Shown: positions 30,835 to 42,008, numbered from the stretch's first letter. The stretch is 64,000 nucleotides of DNA from Mesostigma viride (GCA_009746045.1 RPFO01000080.1:7278244-7342243), one strand, 5' to 3'. The notes: generated from the sequence alone by a model not told the origin. Numbers and translations: made by a program.

Positions 30835-31995
30835 TGGGTGTGCTGGGTGGGATGCGTGGGTGTGGTGGGCATGTGTGCGTGGGTGTGGTGGTGGGCTAGC
30901 ATGTGTGCGTGGGTGTGGTGGGTGGCTGGCATGCGTGCGTGGGTGTGGTGGGTGGGTGGCATGCGTGCGTGGGTGTGGTGGGTGCCTGGCATGCGTGCAT
31001 GGGTGTGATGGGTGGCTGGCCTGCGTGCGTGGGTGTGGTGGGTGGCTGGCATGCGTGCGTGAATGTGGTGGTGGGCTAGCATGCGCGCGTGGATGTGGTG
31101 GTGGGCTGGCCTGCGTGCGTGGGTGTCTGGGGTGGCTGGCATGCGTGCGTGGGTGTGGTGGGTGGCTGGCATGCGTGCGTGAATGTGGTGGTGGGCTAGC
31201 ATGCGTGCGTGGGTGTGGTGGATGGCTGGCATGCGTGCGTGGGTGTGGTGAATGGCTGGCATGCATGTGTGGGTGTGGTGGTGGGCTAGCATACGTGCGT
31301 GGGTGTCGCGGGTGGCTGGCATGCGTGCATGGGTGTGGTGGGTGGCATGCTTGCGTGCGTGGGTGTGGTGGATGGCTGCCATGCGTGCGTGGGTGTGGTG
31401 GATGCGTGCATGGGTGTGGTGGGTGGCTGGCATGCGTGCGTGGGTGTGGTGGATGCGTGGCATGCCTGTGTGGGTGTGGTGGTGGGCTGGCATGCGTGCG
31501 TGTGGTGGTGGGCTGGCATGCATGCGTGGGGTGTGTGTGGTGGCTGGCAGGCCTGTGTGCGTGGGTGTGGTGGTGGATGCATGGCATGCGTGCGTGGGTG
31601 TGGTGGATGGCTGGCATGCGTGCGTGGGTGTGGTGGTGGGCTGGCATGCGTGCGTGGGTGTGTTGGATGGGTAGCATGCGTGCGTGGGTGTGGTGGGTGG
31701 CTGGCCTGCGTGCGTGGGTGTGGTGGATGGCTGGCTTGCGTGCGTGGGTGTGGTGGATGTGTGCGTGGGTGTGGTGGGTGGCTGGCATACGTGCGTGGGT
31801 GTGGTGGGTGGCTGGCATGCGTGCATGGGTGTGGTGGGTGGCTGGCATGCGTGCGTGGGTGTGGTGGGTGGCTGGCATGCGTGCGTGGGTGTGTTGGATG
31901 GGTGGCATGCGTGCGTGGGTGTGTTGGATGGGTGGCATGCGTGCGTGGGTGTGTCGGATGGGTGGCATGTGTGCGTGGGTGTGGTGGTGGATGCG
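30835..31995. repeat. 30-bp minisatellite, left arm
   Basis: About 38 units with a 30-bp period and consensus elements CATGCGTGCGTGGGTGTGG and TGGGTGGCTGG, with unit variants (TGGTGGGCTAG, TGGATGGGTGG). It produces long frames on both strands (HTHARMPATHH type) that are not genes. Confidence 0.92.
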
Positions 31996-32574
31996 TGGCA
32001 TGCGGGAAGTGACGCAACGAATGTTATGGCCGAGCAAACTGGGCCTCCTTGCCCGTGGCTGACGGAAATACAATTCAAACAGACGGCCTCAAAGCATAGT
32101 AATGAATGCAACGACGTTCAAAAGCGTCCCAGATCGACATGAAAAGAAACCGAGCGCTAAAGCCGGTAGAATACATGCATGGCGGGACATGATGTATTGG
32201 AAAAGCCTGGTTGCCTCCGTATCCGCTCCTGACGTGAACAAATGGAAAGAGACCGCCTGGAAGCCAACATATGCATGCGCCACTGTTCCGAAGCCCAGCA
32301 AACACGAACAGAGCTTACCCAGGCGTCATTCCGGGTGCCACCATCTTACCCTGACAGTCGTCATCCTAGCAACCTCTAGCAGAGCTTACGGCCCCCACAG
32401 TCCAGGAGTTTCCATGACCCATCATAACGTACCTCAGCATCGGTGACTTTAAAACCACGCTTCTAAGCGTACAAGAATACCACTAGCTTTCCTGTAACAA
32501 ACATGACCAACTGAGCACGTCGCTGTCGACAGCCATACCATTTGTCCAGCGGCCATTTGCGACGCGATGCAATT

Positions 32575-32975
32575 GATGTGCATTATTTTGCTGGGCCCGT
32601 GGGCCACATCGCCGTCAACGGCTCAACGCTGCGCTCTGGTGGGTCTTCACGTGTGGACGTCAGCCTTCAAGTGTCGTCCAATCTGCTTTCTCGGTTTCGA
32701 AAAATTTGGTCGAGACGATTGCCATCGGCGCCGCGCTTCCACTTTCCGGCGACTGCGAGGATGCCACGTTACCGTTTTCTACCCTTTTACAGCCGTACGC
32801 TTTGCGACCGTTTTCATTACTAGTGTTCCTTTGGAATACGACATTATTAGTAACCGAGCAAGAAGATTGGACGACACTCGAGGGCTGACGGTTCACACGT
32901 AAAAACTCAAAGCGCAGCGTTGAGCCGTTGACGGCGATGATTGTGGCCCACGGGCCCAACAAAATGATGCACATC
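32575..32975. repeat. Central small palindromic element of the giant inverted repeat
   Basis: Inverted ends start GATGTGCATTATTTTGCTGG (left) and GATGTGCATCATTTTGTTGG (right, reverse complement) and continue through GGCCCGTGGGCCACA and CGTCAACGGCTCAACGCTGC, ~70 bp each. It straddles the centre of the large inverted repeat, so it may be a MITE that seeded the structure or simply its innermost part. Confidence 0.75.
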
Positions 32976-33964
32976 ACAATTCTAACAAAAACCAGCAGCC
33001 TACCTATTACCTACCCAACCCTAATTGCATCACGCTGCAAATGGCCACGGGATTACGGTATGGCTGTCGATAGGAAAGTGTTCAGTTCGTCATGCCGTTG
33101 GGAAAGCTAGCTCTCTTTTTGTGCGCTTAGGAGCGCGGTTTTAAAATCACCGATGCTTAGGTACGTAATGATGGGTCATGCAAGCTCCTGGACTGTGGGG
33201 GCCGTAAGCTCTTGGAGAGGTTGCTGGGATGACGACTGTCAGGGTAAGACGGTGGCACCCGGAATGACGCCTGGGTAAGCTGCATTTTTGTTTTCTGGGC
33301 TTTGGAACGGTGTCGCCTGCATATGTTGGCTTCCAGGCGGTCTCTTTCCATTTGTTCACGTCAGGAGCGGATACGAAGGCAACCAGGCTTTTCCAATACA
33401 TCATGCCCCGCCATGCATATATTCCGATATGCATATATTCCACTGTATTTTGCGCTCGGTTTCGTTTTATTTCGATTTGGGACGCTTTTGAACGTCGTTG
33501 CATGCATTACCATGCTTCGAGGCCGTCTGTTTGAGGTGTGTTTCCGTCAGCAACGGGAAAGGAGGCCCAGTTTGCTCGGCCATAACATTCGTTGCGTCAC
33601 TTCCCGCAAGGCAGGTATGACTCCCGCTCTTTGTTTATGTATTTCGATTATGGACAACGCCTTTTTATTCTCTTACCAGCAACCGGGCAGTGTTTTTCCG
33701 TTGTGTTTCGGTCAGCAACGCTTACCGAGCATCTCTGGTGCGTTATTCCCTGTCACGCAGATATTCCTTCGTTCTTCTAACTGGGGTCTGTTGTATTTCG
33801 ATTGTAAGTTTTATGAAATTCCCATCAACTGATTTGTTGGCATATTTTGGCTGTTGCACTTACTGCATGCAACTTTGGATAGGCAACGATTAATAGCTAT
33901 TATATATTATGTTTGGTAACTATATGTCCTTTTTAAAACTATATTATTCTCAGTATATAAACGC

Positions 33965-35080
33965 CAGCCCCCCAACACACCCAGGCACGCATGCCACCCA
34001 TCCAACACACCCACGCACGCATGCCAGCCACCCACCACACCCACACACGCATGCCAGCCACCCACCACACCCACGCACGCATGCCAGCCACCCACCACCC
34101 ACGCACGCATGCCAGCCACCCACCACACCCACGCACGCATGCCAGCCACCCACCACACCCACGCACGCATGCCAGCCACCCACCACACCCACGCACGCAT
34201 GCCAGCCCACCACCACACCCACACACGCATGCCAGCCATCCATTACACCCATGCACGCATGCCAGCCATCCAACACACCCACGCGCGCATGCCAGCCCAC
34301 CACCACACCCACGCACGCATGCCAGCCCAACACCACATCCACGCATGCATGCCAGCCACCCACGCACGCATGCCAGCCACCCACCACACCCATGCACGCA
34401 TGCCACCCATCCACCACACCCACGCACGCATGCCAGCCATCCACCACACCCACGCACGCATGCCAGCCCACCACCACACCCACGCACGCATGCTAGCCCA
34501 CCACCACATTCACGCACGCATCCCAGCCACCCACCACAACCAGGCACGCATGCCAGGCACCCAACACACCCACGCACACATGCCAGGCACCCAACACATC
34601 CACTCACGCATGCCAGCCCACCACCACACTCACGCACGCATGCTAGCCCACCCGCGCACGCATGCCAGCCATCCACCGCACCCATGCACGCATGCCACGC
34701 ATCCACCACACCCACGCACGCATGCCAGCCATCCACCACACCCACGCACGCATGCCAGCCCACCACCACACCCACGCACGCATGCTAGCCCACCACCACA
34801 TTCACGCACGCATGCCAGCCACCCACCACAACCAGGCACGCATGCCAGGCACCCACCACACCCACGCACACATGCCAGGCACCCACCACATCCACGCACG
34901 CATGCCAGCCCACCACCACACTCACGCACGCATGCTAGCCCACCCGCGCACGCATGCCAGCCTTCCACCGCACCCACGCACGCATGCCACGCATCCACCA
35001 CACCCACGCACGCCATGGCAGCCACCCACCACACGCACGCATCCACCACACCCACGCACGCATGCGACACACCCATGCCA
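33965..35080. repeat. 30-bp minisatellite, right arm (inverse)
   Basis: The same 30-bp unit in reverse orientation (ACCCACGCACGCATGCCAGC). A ~300-bp internal segment is duplicated (compare 34480-34640 with 34770-34940), showing recent array turnover. Confidence 0.92.
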
Positions 35081-35149
35081 GTCCTCACATGATTGGATTA
35101 GGTCTCTCTTCAGATCTGCTCCCATGAATTTGTGATAGAATTCTTGCCT

Positions 35150-35800
35150 TCGTTGAAGGGTCTACCTGCAGAGAGACCCCTCCCAACTTCCAAGGTTTCA
35201 TCCTTTTTGATTGCTTGTAAGGGTCTAGCTGCAGGTAGACCCTCCCAATTATTGGTTGTTTTTTCGCATTCCTGTAAGGGTCTAGCTGCAGCTAGACCCC
35301 ACCCAACTTCCAAGGTTTCATCCTTTTTGATTGCATGTAAGGGTCTAGCTGCAGGTAGACCCTCCCAATTATTGGTTGTTTTTTCGCATTCCTGTAAGGG
35401 TCTAGCTGCAGCTAGACCCCTCCCAACTTCCAAGGTTTCATCCTTTTTGATTGCATGTAAGGGTCTAGCTGCAGGTAGACCCTCCCAATTATTGGTTGTT
35501 TTTTCGCATTCCTGTAAGGGTCTAGCTGCAGCTAGACCCCTCCCAACTTCCAAGGTTTCATCCTTTTTGATTGCATGTAAGGGTATAGCTGCAGGTAGAC
35601 CCTCCCAATTATTGGTTGTTTTTTCGCATTCCTGTAAGGGTCTAGCTGCAGCTAGACCCCTCCCAACTTCAATGTTTCATCTTTGTATGATTTGAGGGGT
35701 CTAGCTGCAGGAAGACCTCCCAGTTATTCGATGTTTATTTTTTGCGTTCACGGAAGGGTCTAGCTGCAGCGAGACCCCTCCCAACTTGGAGGTTGCGAAA
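35150..35800. repeat. 120-bp tandem repeats, right arm (inverse)
   Basis: About 4.5 units of the 120-bp repeat, inverted relative to the left arm and nearly identical between units. GTCTAGCTGCAGCTAGAC dyads recur at each unit boundary. Confidence 0.92.
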
Positions 35801-35960
35801 AAATTGTTTCTCAGGTCTACATGATTCTTACGGATACTTTCGAAATTGCTCCATGGCTTTGTATCATTTGCTGCAGATGTCTTGGAACGATGCGTCCTAT
35901 TATTCAAAGGCCAAGGCCACCAATGTTTCACCGCAAACAGTGAGCCCCCCGGGATCTCCG

Positions 35961-37244
35961 GATTAGGTGGGGAAGGTTCCAGAGGACGTTCCAGCCTTGC
36001 CTCCTCGTGCGTCCCCTCAGACGCATTAGGGGTCTGTCATGTCCGTTAGGTCTCCAGCTCCGGCCACACTGCCCGCATCGTTAATTTTGATTTAGCCGAA
36101 AGGCCCTTCGGAATTAGACGATAGCGTTTTATTAGCTGCAAGTGCTACTGTGCCCGTGCAAATAAATAATTAGTAGCTTGTTTTTTTTGTTAACGAACAA
36201 CTCTTGAACTTGCTGCGCAACTTAATAATTCTTTGTTTGTTTGGTATAACCCAACGGAAGGGGGAGTTGAGGCACGCATGTTGAGAACGGGGAGGTTAAG
36301 TGTGAAGTTGCACACACCATATGGTAGAATCGATGTTGAGCAAGTGGGCGAGGGTCTAGCTGCAGAGAGTCCTCAATTGCAATTATTTTCGTTTCGCTTT
36401 GTGCAAGTATTCCAATTGGAGTTGAATTCGGAAATATATACCTGCGCTGGTTGTCTCCTTGATAAGCCGACTCAGTACAGTCGAGTGTGATGGGATGGAT
36501 GGCGCTTATTATCGAAGTCCTAGTGACAGGGGTATGTGGGCACCACGGCCCGAATCTGGGGTACTGTGAATGCCTCCCACCGGCTTGGGGGTGTCACACG
36601 CGGAGCCCCCACTGGCTTGGGGGTGGTCTCCTTCATTACTAATTGCCACCTATCCTTGCGAACAATTGGCCCCCAGATTACAGACACATCGATGGATTAC
36701 GACACTACTTTGCAATACTCGTCGCAAATGAGGGACGTCTTGAAGTCACATGTGACGGGATGGGCCGCGGCAACAGGGGTTATAATTTTGCTGCTGTTGT
36801 TCGAAGGGGCGCACTTTGACATGTATTTTCTACACTTTGACATGTATGCTCGGTTTCTTTCAAAGCACACCTAGTCAATGTTTGCGGTGCATGGTTCACG
36901 CACGAGATGAAGGAGCAAGAGGTGGCCCGGAACGAGGGTGAGTGAAGGTGAGTCGTTTTTTGTTGAATTGAGGGAATTACTATTCTATGCGGTCAAGATA
37001 GAGCCATCAGGTTTCTTCCTAGTATTCTGATCCTAGTATTGTTGGTGATGGTTGTTGTGAAGCCTCTTTTTGCAGCGCGACCTTGATTTTATTATTTAAG
37101 TTATGTAAATGATATAGGCAACGGACGAACTGAAGTGCACGCGATAGCAGGAACGGTAGTAGTCTGAAAGACTTCGACAATTTCCGTCATCAGGTTGTCC
37201 CCGCACCTTTTTGTAGGCACATTGCCTTGTCAATTAGTACATGC
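35961..37244. other. Interior of TIR element without recognisable features
   Basis: Mostly AT-rich unique sequence with one CTGCGCTGGTTGTCTCCTTG repeat copy near 36441. Small frames (36233-36490, 36536-36874) show no motif or coding bias I can recognise. Confidence 0.5.
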
Positions 37245-37260
37245 AAATATATATACGATT

Positions 37261-38050
37261 TGCCCCGCAGCCTCTTGTTCCGGCCGGGCGGCCTTGTGGT
37301 AGCTGTGGGCAGCCGCTGGATCCCACGGGGACTCACTACCTTGCCTGCATGGGGGGCCAACAGAATCAGAATTGGTATTTGTATTTGCACACTGTCCTCC
37401 TGACGGTGGTGCTCGCCATGATTCGGTCGGTTTTCCCCCACGCGAACATCCGGTCCGAGGATGCGGATGGCGCTGCCTTCTATTCCCCCAACCACCGGCC
37501 TGACATCGTGGTGCTGGACTTTGAGGGGGGTGGCCGGCATCTGCTTATTGACGTTTCGGTGGCGCGGCCCTTGGCTCTTAGCCACGTGGCTGGGGCCTCC
37601 CTCACGGCAGGTTACACGGCGGACCGGGCGGAGCGGGCCAAGCTCCTGGCCTACGGCGACGTCGGGCACCATCGTGTGGTGCCCTTTGTCCTGGAGGAGT
37701 TTGGGGCCATGGGGCCCCTGACCTCCGCCTTCTTCAAGGAGTGTTGCCGGCTCCGGGAGGACCGGCTGGACCTGGAGGGCCAGCGGGCCCCATGGTCGGC
37801 GCGGACCTGGACGTCATATTGGCGTCAGCGCCTGTCGGTGGCGCTGACTCGGGCCATGGCTGACATCATGCTCCGCCGTACGCGGGCTGATTTTGCGGTG
37901 CAGCAGGGCTATTAGGTTCCTCCCGTTAGGCGTTTCCATTGGTCTTATCGTAGTATAGAGCTTTGACATGGCTCTGTATATAGGTTTATAGCTGGGCGTT
38001 TGCTTTGGTTTGAGTGATTTCACTCTGCTGTAAGTAATTATATTTTTAAT
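37261..38050 (+). mobile_element. 5'-truncated LINE with 16-bp TSD (endonuclease C-terminus)
   Basis: AAATATATATACGATT at 37245-37260 is repeated at 38051-38066, flanking a fragment that begins inside the zinc-finger region (TGCCCCGCAGCCTCTTG) and ends at TAAGTAATTATATTTTTAAT. A variable 5' cut, a fixed 3' end and a long TSD are the mark of target-primed reverse transcription. The coding part (37277-37915) has RPDIVV and HLLIDVSVARPL and is less damaged than the copy at 17.8-18.4 kb, with a longer C-terminus (SVALTRAMADIMLRRTRADF). Confidence 0.92.
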
Positions 38051-38066
38051 AAATATATATACGATT

Positions 38067-38633
38067 CCATCAAACTTTTTTTAGAGTTTGTTGATTCCCT
38101 GAATTGATAGTAAAAAGCTGCTAGCAGGCCATGGAGACGAATTGTATTAGTGCAGGCCACGCACGAATTTTGAAGTGGCCCGCCGAGCGGCTGTACAATT
38201 TTTCCCAGTGAGCGCGCTGCCAAGTGTACTTGTGGGCAAATTTTTAAGTGCCCCGTCACTTCGAGGTATTAAAAATTAGGCTACGGTACGAATTCAGCGA
38301 ATTTCAGAGAATTTTCAGTCGAACGAAAGGAAGTGACGCCAACTGCCAAAAAGTTTCTGTTACGAATTTTCTAGTCCAACACTTGGCGCAAAAGGAAGTG
38401 ACGGCCAAAACGTTTCCGCTACAAAAATTTCAGTCCCTGAGGCATGGGACAAAGTGCACGCGACAGCAGGAAAAGGTCAAGTTAAATAAAACTGGCGCAA
38501 AGTCCGGCCGGCGGAAAATTCGCTCGGCTGCAAAAAATTCGGCAAGAATTTCGGCGCAATGTCCGGTTTTCGGACGATTGAAACTAGCGTTTTTTTCTTG
38601 CAAAAATCTACCCCATTCCGCGTGGGACCACCC
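38067..38633. other. Right end region of the 11.2-kb TIR element
   Basis: AT-rich sequence with degenerate short repeats (GGAAGTGACGCCAACTGCC / GGAAGTGACGGCCAAAACG at ~38330 and ~38391), then the right TIR. No gene. Confidence 0.55.
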
Positions 38634-38637
38634 ATTA

Positions 38638-39041
38638 ATAGGCCACATGCGGTATAACGGTGTACGGTGTAGGGTGAGAGTGAGGTGTGAGCCGGGTACC
38701 AGGTACACGCCGACTAACGCCTTGGCTTGTGGTGTGTGGGCCGTGCAGGGGGACGCCGCGGAGGCGCCTCCCAGGAGCCAGACTTCCGCCAGCGCCGCGG
38801 AGGCCGTAGAGGCAGGAATCCGGGTAGTAGACGGGGAGTCGAGTGAGGAAGATCTGGTGGACATGGACACGACAGATTACCCGGAGGCCCCTCTACCAGA
38901 ACAGGATGACAGGATGCAGACAGCTCGCGGAGAGCCTGCAGTCCGAGGGGGTGCTGTAAGGGCCGGGGGCTCGGGAGGTGGTGGCCGGCACGAGACGTCG
39001 TCCAGACGTCCGAAGCTCCGGACGCGCGCGCGCTGCAGCTA
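38638..39041 (+). other. Ty3-2 sequence resuming after the TIR element
   Basis: Directly continues the Ty3-2 3' region. A frame from 38863 (MDTTDYPEAPLPEQDDRM) is acidic and runs to a stop at 39040, then the 39042 frame follows. The frame of the next ORF is also open back to ~38911, so the two may form one protein through a frameshift. Confidence 0.4.
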
Positions 39042-39875
39042 GTGAAGGAGCTGAATGAGGAGACATTCAACCCCCGGGTGTTCGTGCGCGACTATGGTCG
39101 GGCGGGTGACTTGGTGGAGCGGCGTCGTCGGCGCCGTAACCAGATGCCGTCAGATCTCCGCGCCGATTCCATTCTGGCGCGGGTCGGCCCCGCTAAGCTG
39201 GAGGATTTTCGATGGTTCGTGCGGAGAAATGTGGGGTTCAAGATCGAGACCCGCACCGCCGAGCGCGACGGCGTGGTGGTCGGTATCGACTGGGAAACCC
39301 ATGAGCGGGGGTGCCTGTGTCATGCGTGCGTGAACACGCTGGATGCAGGTCTGGTATTTCCACGGCTGTTGCTCCTCCTAATTCCACCCGAGGTGCGGAA
39401 GCATCTGGAGAACTACTTCCCTCGATACCTCCCGTTTGAAGGGGCGTTGCGGGGCGAGAAGTGTATGCGCGCGGGTCAGTACTCGTTACGGCAGGCCCTA
39501 GATCGCATTGTGGCGATGGACGACGAGGACCAGGATGATGGGAGCGAGGGTGACGACTCCGATTCTGATGAATACCCTCCCCGCCCTCTTCCTCGTCCTC
39601 CTCCAAGGGATCCACCTTCTGGGGGCTCCTTGGAGGGCGGCGCAGGACATCGTCCTGTGACGCGTTTCGAGGCGCCACCGCCGGCGATGGGCTGGGGGCG
39701 CCCCTCTGGGCGAGGGTCTCGCCCGCGGTCCACGGGTTGGGGCGGAGGCAGCCAACCAGATTCTCGGCGTGCTCCAGACCGGCCTGCACGTCGGCGCTCG
39801 CCCTCACCGTCATCGCGCTCGCGTTCCCGTTCGGACTCGGGAACGGGGGTACGCCCTGCTCGCCGAGCGTCATGA
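39042..39875 (+). CDS. Unassigned ORF after pol in Ty3-2 (ORF-3a)
   Basis: 277 codons. Residues 1-150 look like a folded domain, with FRWFVRRNVGFKIETRTAER, HERGCLCHACVNTLDAGLVF (a CxC..C cluster) and LENYFPRYLPFEG. Residues ~155-277 are acidic and then Pro/Arg/Ser-rich with RS-type repeats. The frame is open upstream to ~38911, so it may start earlier or be fused to the acidic frame at 38863. I do not recognise the family. By position it corresponds to env or additional ORFs in other LTR elements, but there is no signal peptide and only a short hydrophobic run (LLLLLI). Confidence 0.5.
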   Translation: MKELNEETFNPRVFVRDYGRAGDLVERRRRRRNQMPSDLRADSILARVGPAKLEDFRWFVRRNVGFKIETRTAERDGVVVGIDWETHERGCLCHACVNTLDAGLVFPRLLLLLIPPEVRKHLENYFPRYLPFEGALRGEKCMRAGQYSLRQALDRIVAMDDEDQDDGSEGDDSDSDEYPPRPLPRPPPRDPPSGGSLEGGAGHRPVTRFEAPPPAMGWGRPSGRGSRPRSTGWGGGSQPDSRRAPDRPARRRSPSPSSRSRSRSDSGTGVRPARRAS

Positions 39876-40434
39876 CCACCACCTCGTCGCCCGGCGGATC
39901 GGCACTGGGAGCGCACGTGGGGGTCGGCGGTGGAATTGGAGCGAGAGTCTCGGCGACCGCGGTCGGATACGACGGGAGCTGCTCCGGCTAGGACAGAACA
40001 TCCGGCCGGGGGCGAGCCCCCGGTGGTGGCCCCCTTAGGTCCTTCGGCGGATGCGGGCCAAGAGGAGCCTACCTTCCTTGTCTCCTTGGAACCACCGGAG
40101 CCTACCTTCCTAGTCTCCCTGGAACCACGTCCCCGGCCTGCACCAGCCGGCTCATCAATGCCACGTCCGGCGGAGGGACACATCCGGCCCACTTCGTCGG
40201 GACGACCCTCCCACCCTTCCGCGGAGACACCGTGCCTACACACACACACCATGGCAGAGACGCGACCTCGGGCCGCAGAGGATCCCAGCGGGACAGGCAT
40301 TCTGGTACCAGCGGAGCCCGTGATACGCTTGGAAGCGCTCGTAGCTGCGGTACAATCAGGACAGGACCTGATACAGCGCCTGATGGTCCAGCACGGTCGT
40401 CAAGGCGATCATTCGGCAGCCACCTCAGTGGGTT

Positions 40435-40926
40435 ATGATGCGGCTTCCAGGGCTCCTGGGTCGTCTCACGAGGAGTGGTCATTGCATGGGGGACTTCGTC
40501 CGGCCGGTACCGGGCAGAGTGGTGAGACATGGTGGGCCAGGACCGCGCACGGAGAAGCTTTGTGTGACATTCGAGGGACCTCCGGCTTTTCAGATTCCCC
40601 CGGGTACGCACCTACCTGCTCCTCTGGTGTTTCACGCGGGTCCTTGGTTCGCTGTGGATCGTGGGGCTTATTGGGAACAGGTAGAGATCACCTTTCTGCC
40701 CCAGGTTCCCCTGCCCCTGCCGCAACCCGACGACCCTCGTTTCCCCGCTGCGGTGGGGCATATTGTGCGGTTCGGGTCCGAAGACTGGTGGGATTGGCGC
40801 TATCAGGTCAATGGGGTGAGGCACGTGGTGACGCCTCCCAAGGTGGCTCCAGTGGAGGGGCGTGCCTTTCTTAACCTGGTGGCGCCCGATATTGTAGGGA
40901 CCCGGGCGAGTGTCGATCAACGATGA
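40435..40926 (+). CDS. Unassigned ORF after pol in Ty3-2 (ORF-3b)
   Basis: 163 codons. The C-terminal 120 residues have protein-like composition: FEGPPAFQIPPGTHLPAPLV, YWEQVEITFLPQ, FGSEDWWDWRYQVNGVRHVV. A second frame, 40910-41134 (FLMGVNFVREHRCGVV, HPQYLAGFLSLWPRG), follows with a 17-base overlap and probably continues the same protein after a frameshift, ending near 41245. Composition matches the rest of Ty3-2 (GC-rich, sense strand). No known domain recognised. 39876-40434 between the ORFs is open in other frames and Pro/Arg-rich, probably a degenerate linker. Confidence 0.45.
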   Translation: MMRLPGLLGRLTRSGHCMGDFVRPVPGRVVRHGGPGPRTEKLCVTFEGPPAFQIPPGTHLPAPLVFHAGPWFAVDRGAYWEQVEITFLPQVPLPLPQPDDPRFPAAVGHIVRFGSEDWWDWRYQVNGVRHVVTPPKVAPVEGRAFLNLVAPDIVGTRASVDQR

Positions 40927-41392
40927 TCACGTGCGTATGGAGGTTTTCCTGATGGGGGTGAACTTTGTTCGCGAGCACCGTTGTGGGGTGGTGGATCGGT
41001 CGGCGTTGACGCTCATGTTCACCCATCCCCAGTACCTCGCTGGGTTCCTGTCTCTGTGGCCCCGAGGGTCGTGGGTGGAGCTGTCCCGGCTGGGTCGGCA
41101 GAAGGTGACAGTCCCCCTACCAAGTGGCTTTTGAGATTGACCTGTGTTCGCACCCTGGGATGATGATTTCACAGATGACCCACGCGGGGCGTAGGGCCTT
41201 CAATGAAGTCCTGTCGCAGCGACGTGCCACTAGCGGCGGACGCTAAAGTGGTTAGAATAGTTTTTCGTGACGGATAGCGGATTGATCCAGTCACCATCAG
41301 AGTCTTACTACTACGTCAGAGTTGGGCCTGTGTATCAACTTCTAGAGGAACTGGCATTACTAACCTGCGGGTGAACCGAGGTTGGGACATAG

Positions 41393-42008
41393 AGTTAACG
41401 TAAAGGATTTACGTTAGATGGATAGAGATTGTTACGCTCTTTCCAACGGCACCTTGAACGCCTCATTTGGTTAAGGAACGTAAAAGTTATGACGTTTCCT
41501 AGGCTGTGCCGACAGTACCCGGCGCGCCACTGTGGGCGCGTACGGACACAGGATGTACAAGTGTCACTTTGATAGTCCGCAGGACGTTGACAGGACTTGT
41601 ACAGGACTTGATGGTCAATTGATAGGTAGGCGCACTGTAGCGCGCCAGGACCTATGAGACAATTGATGCTGACTAGTGTACGGATAGGTCCACAGGACTA
41701 GCCGTATGGACAATTGATAGATCTGCGCGCCAAAGGCGTGCCAGAGTCTGTGTAATCAATTGATTGACAGTTCAGCTGTGACAGTGCAGCTGAATACTTG
41801 GACGCGTCCCTAGCAAGCTATATGTGTGACTTGGTCGCACCGGGACGCTAGCTCTTGCGTGCACGCTCTCTTGGCATAACGACCCTGTCGTCTGTGCTAC
41901 GTGCAGTCTCGGACTTGACGTGACTTACGTCTGTGTTTGCTCATTATAATAAAGGCAACTTTCCTGCAAGAGCCATGGATTCCCTCGGTGGTAAACTCTC
42001 ATTCAACT
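41393..42008 (+). repeat. copia-1 5' LTR
   Basis: 616 bp, AGTTAACG...TTCAACT. It has short internal inverted and direct motifs (CAATTGATAG, GCGCGCCA) and an AATAAA hexamer at 41948-41953 close to its 3' end, a possible polyadenylation signal. Confidence 0.93.

Larger units (their letters stand above)
30040..35960. repeat. Giant inverted repeat (foldback-like), ~5.9 kb
   Basis: Left arm 30.04-32.78 kb and right arm 32.79-35.96 kb are inverted copies with the same internal order. From outside in: a diverged flank (TTTCGAAAGTAT shared), a 120-bp-unit array, a 30-bp minisatellite, a ~450-bp unique segment (GCCTGGAAGCCAACATATGC versus its inverse at ~33330), and a central small palindrome. Outer flanks are diverged and inner parts closer. 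The right arm holds ~350 extra bases (33.60-33.95 kb). Inverted arms made of tandem arrays resemble foldback (FB/TU) transposons. No host gene lies inside; long frames across the arrays are repeat shadows. Confidence 0.85.
27450..38633. mobile_element. 11.2-kb TIR element inserted after Ty3-2 pol
   Basis: The left end is GGGTGGTCCCACGCGGAATG, and the right end (38633 inward, reverse complement) is the same 20 bases. Homology continues for ~75 bp through GCAAGAAAAAAACGCTAGTT and TCAATCGTCC, with one ~9-base indel. The flanking duplication is ATTA at 27446-27449 and 38634-38637. I find no transposase. A 4-bp TSD is seen in Ginger, Sola and some Academ-type elements, but assignment is not possible by eye. 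It contains possible captured-gene fragments (27.7-28.7 kb), LINE pieces and a giant inverted repeat. It is probably non-autonomous. Confidence 0.85.

Noticed and set aside
30835-31995. CRISPR-like array (30-bp periodic repeats)
   Set aside because: Units are contiguous with no unique spacers, have internal drift, and lie in eukaryotic mobile DNA. It is a minisatellite.
30333-32111. Very long frames (up to 592 codons, HTHARMPATHH-type and WACVRGCGG-type) across the left minisatellite, and their mirror frames at 33909-35135
   Set aside because: They exist on both strands and in several frames because the 30-bp unit is a multiple of three without stops. No start context, no non-repeat domain; repeat shadows.
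27450-38633. Polinton/Maverick or integrated virus, suggested by size and TIRs
   Set aside because: No DNA polymerase B, integrase, packaging ATPase or capsid-like frames; the TSD is 4 bp, not 6.
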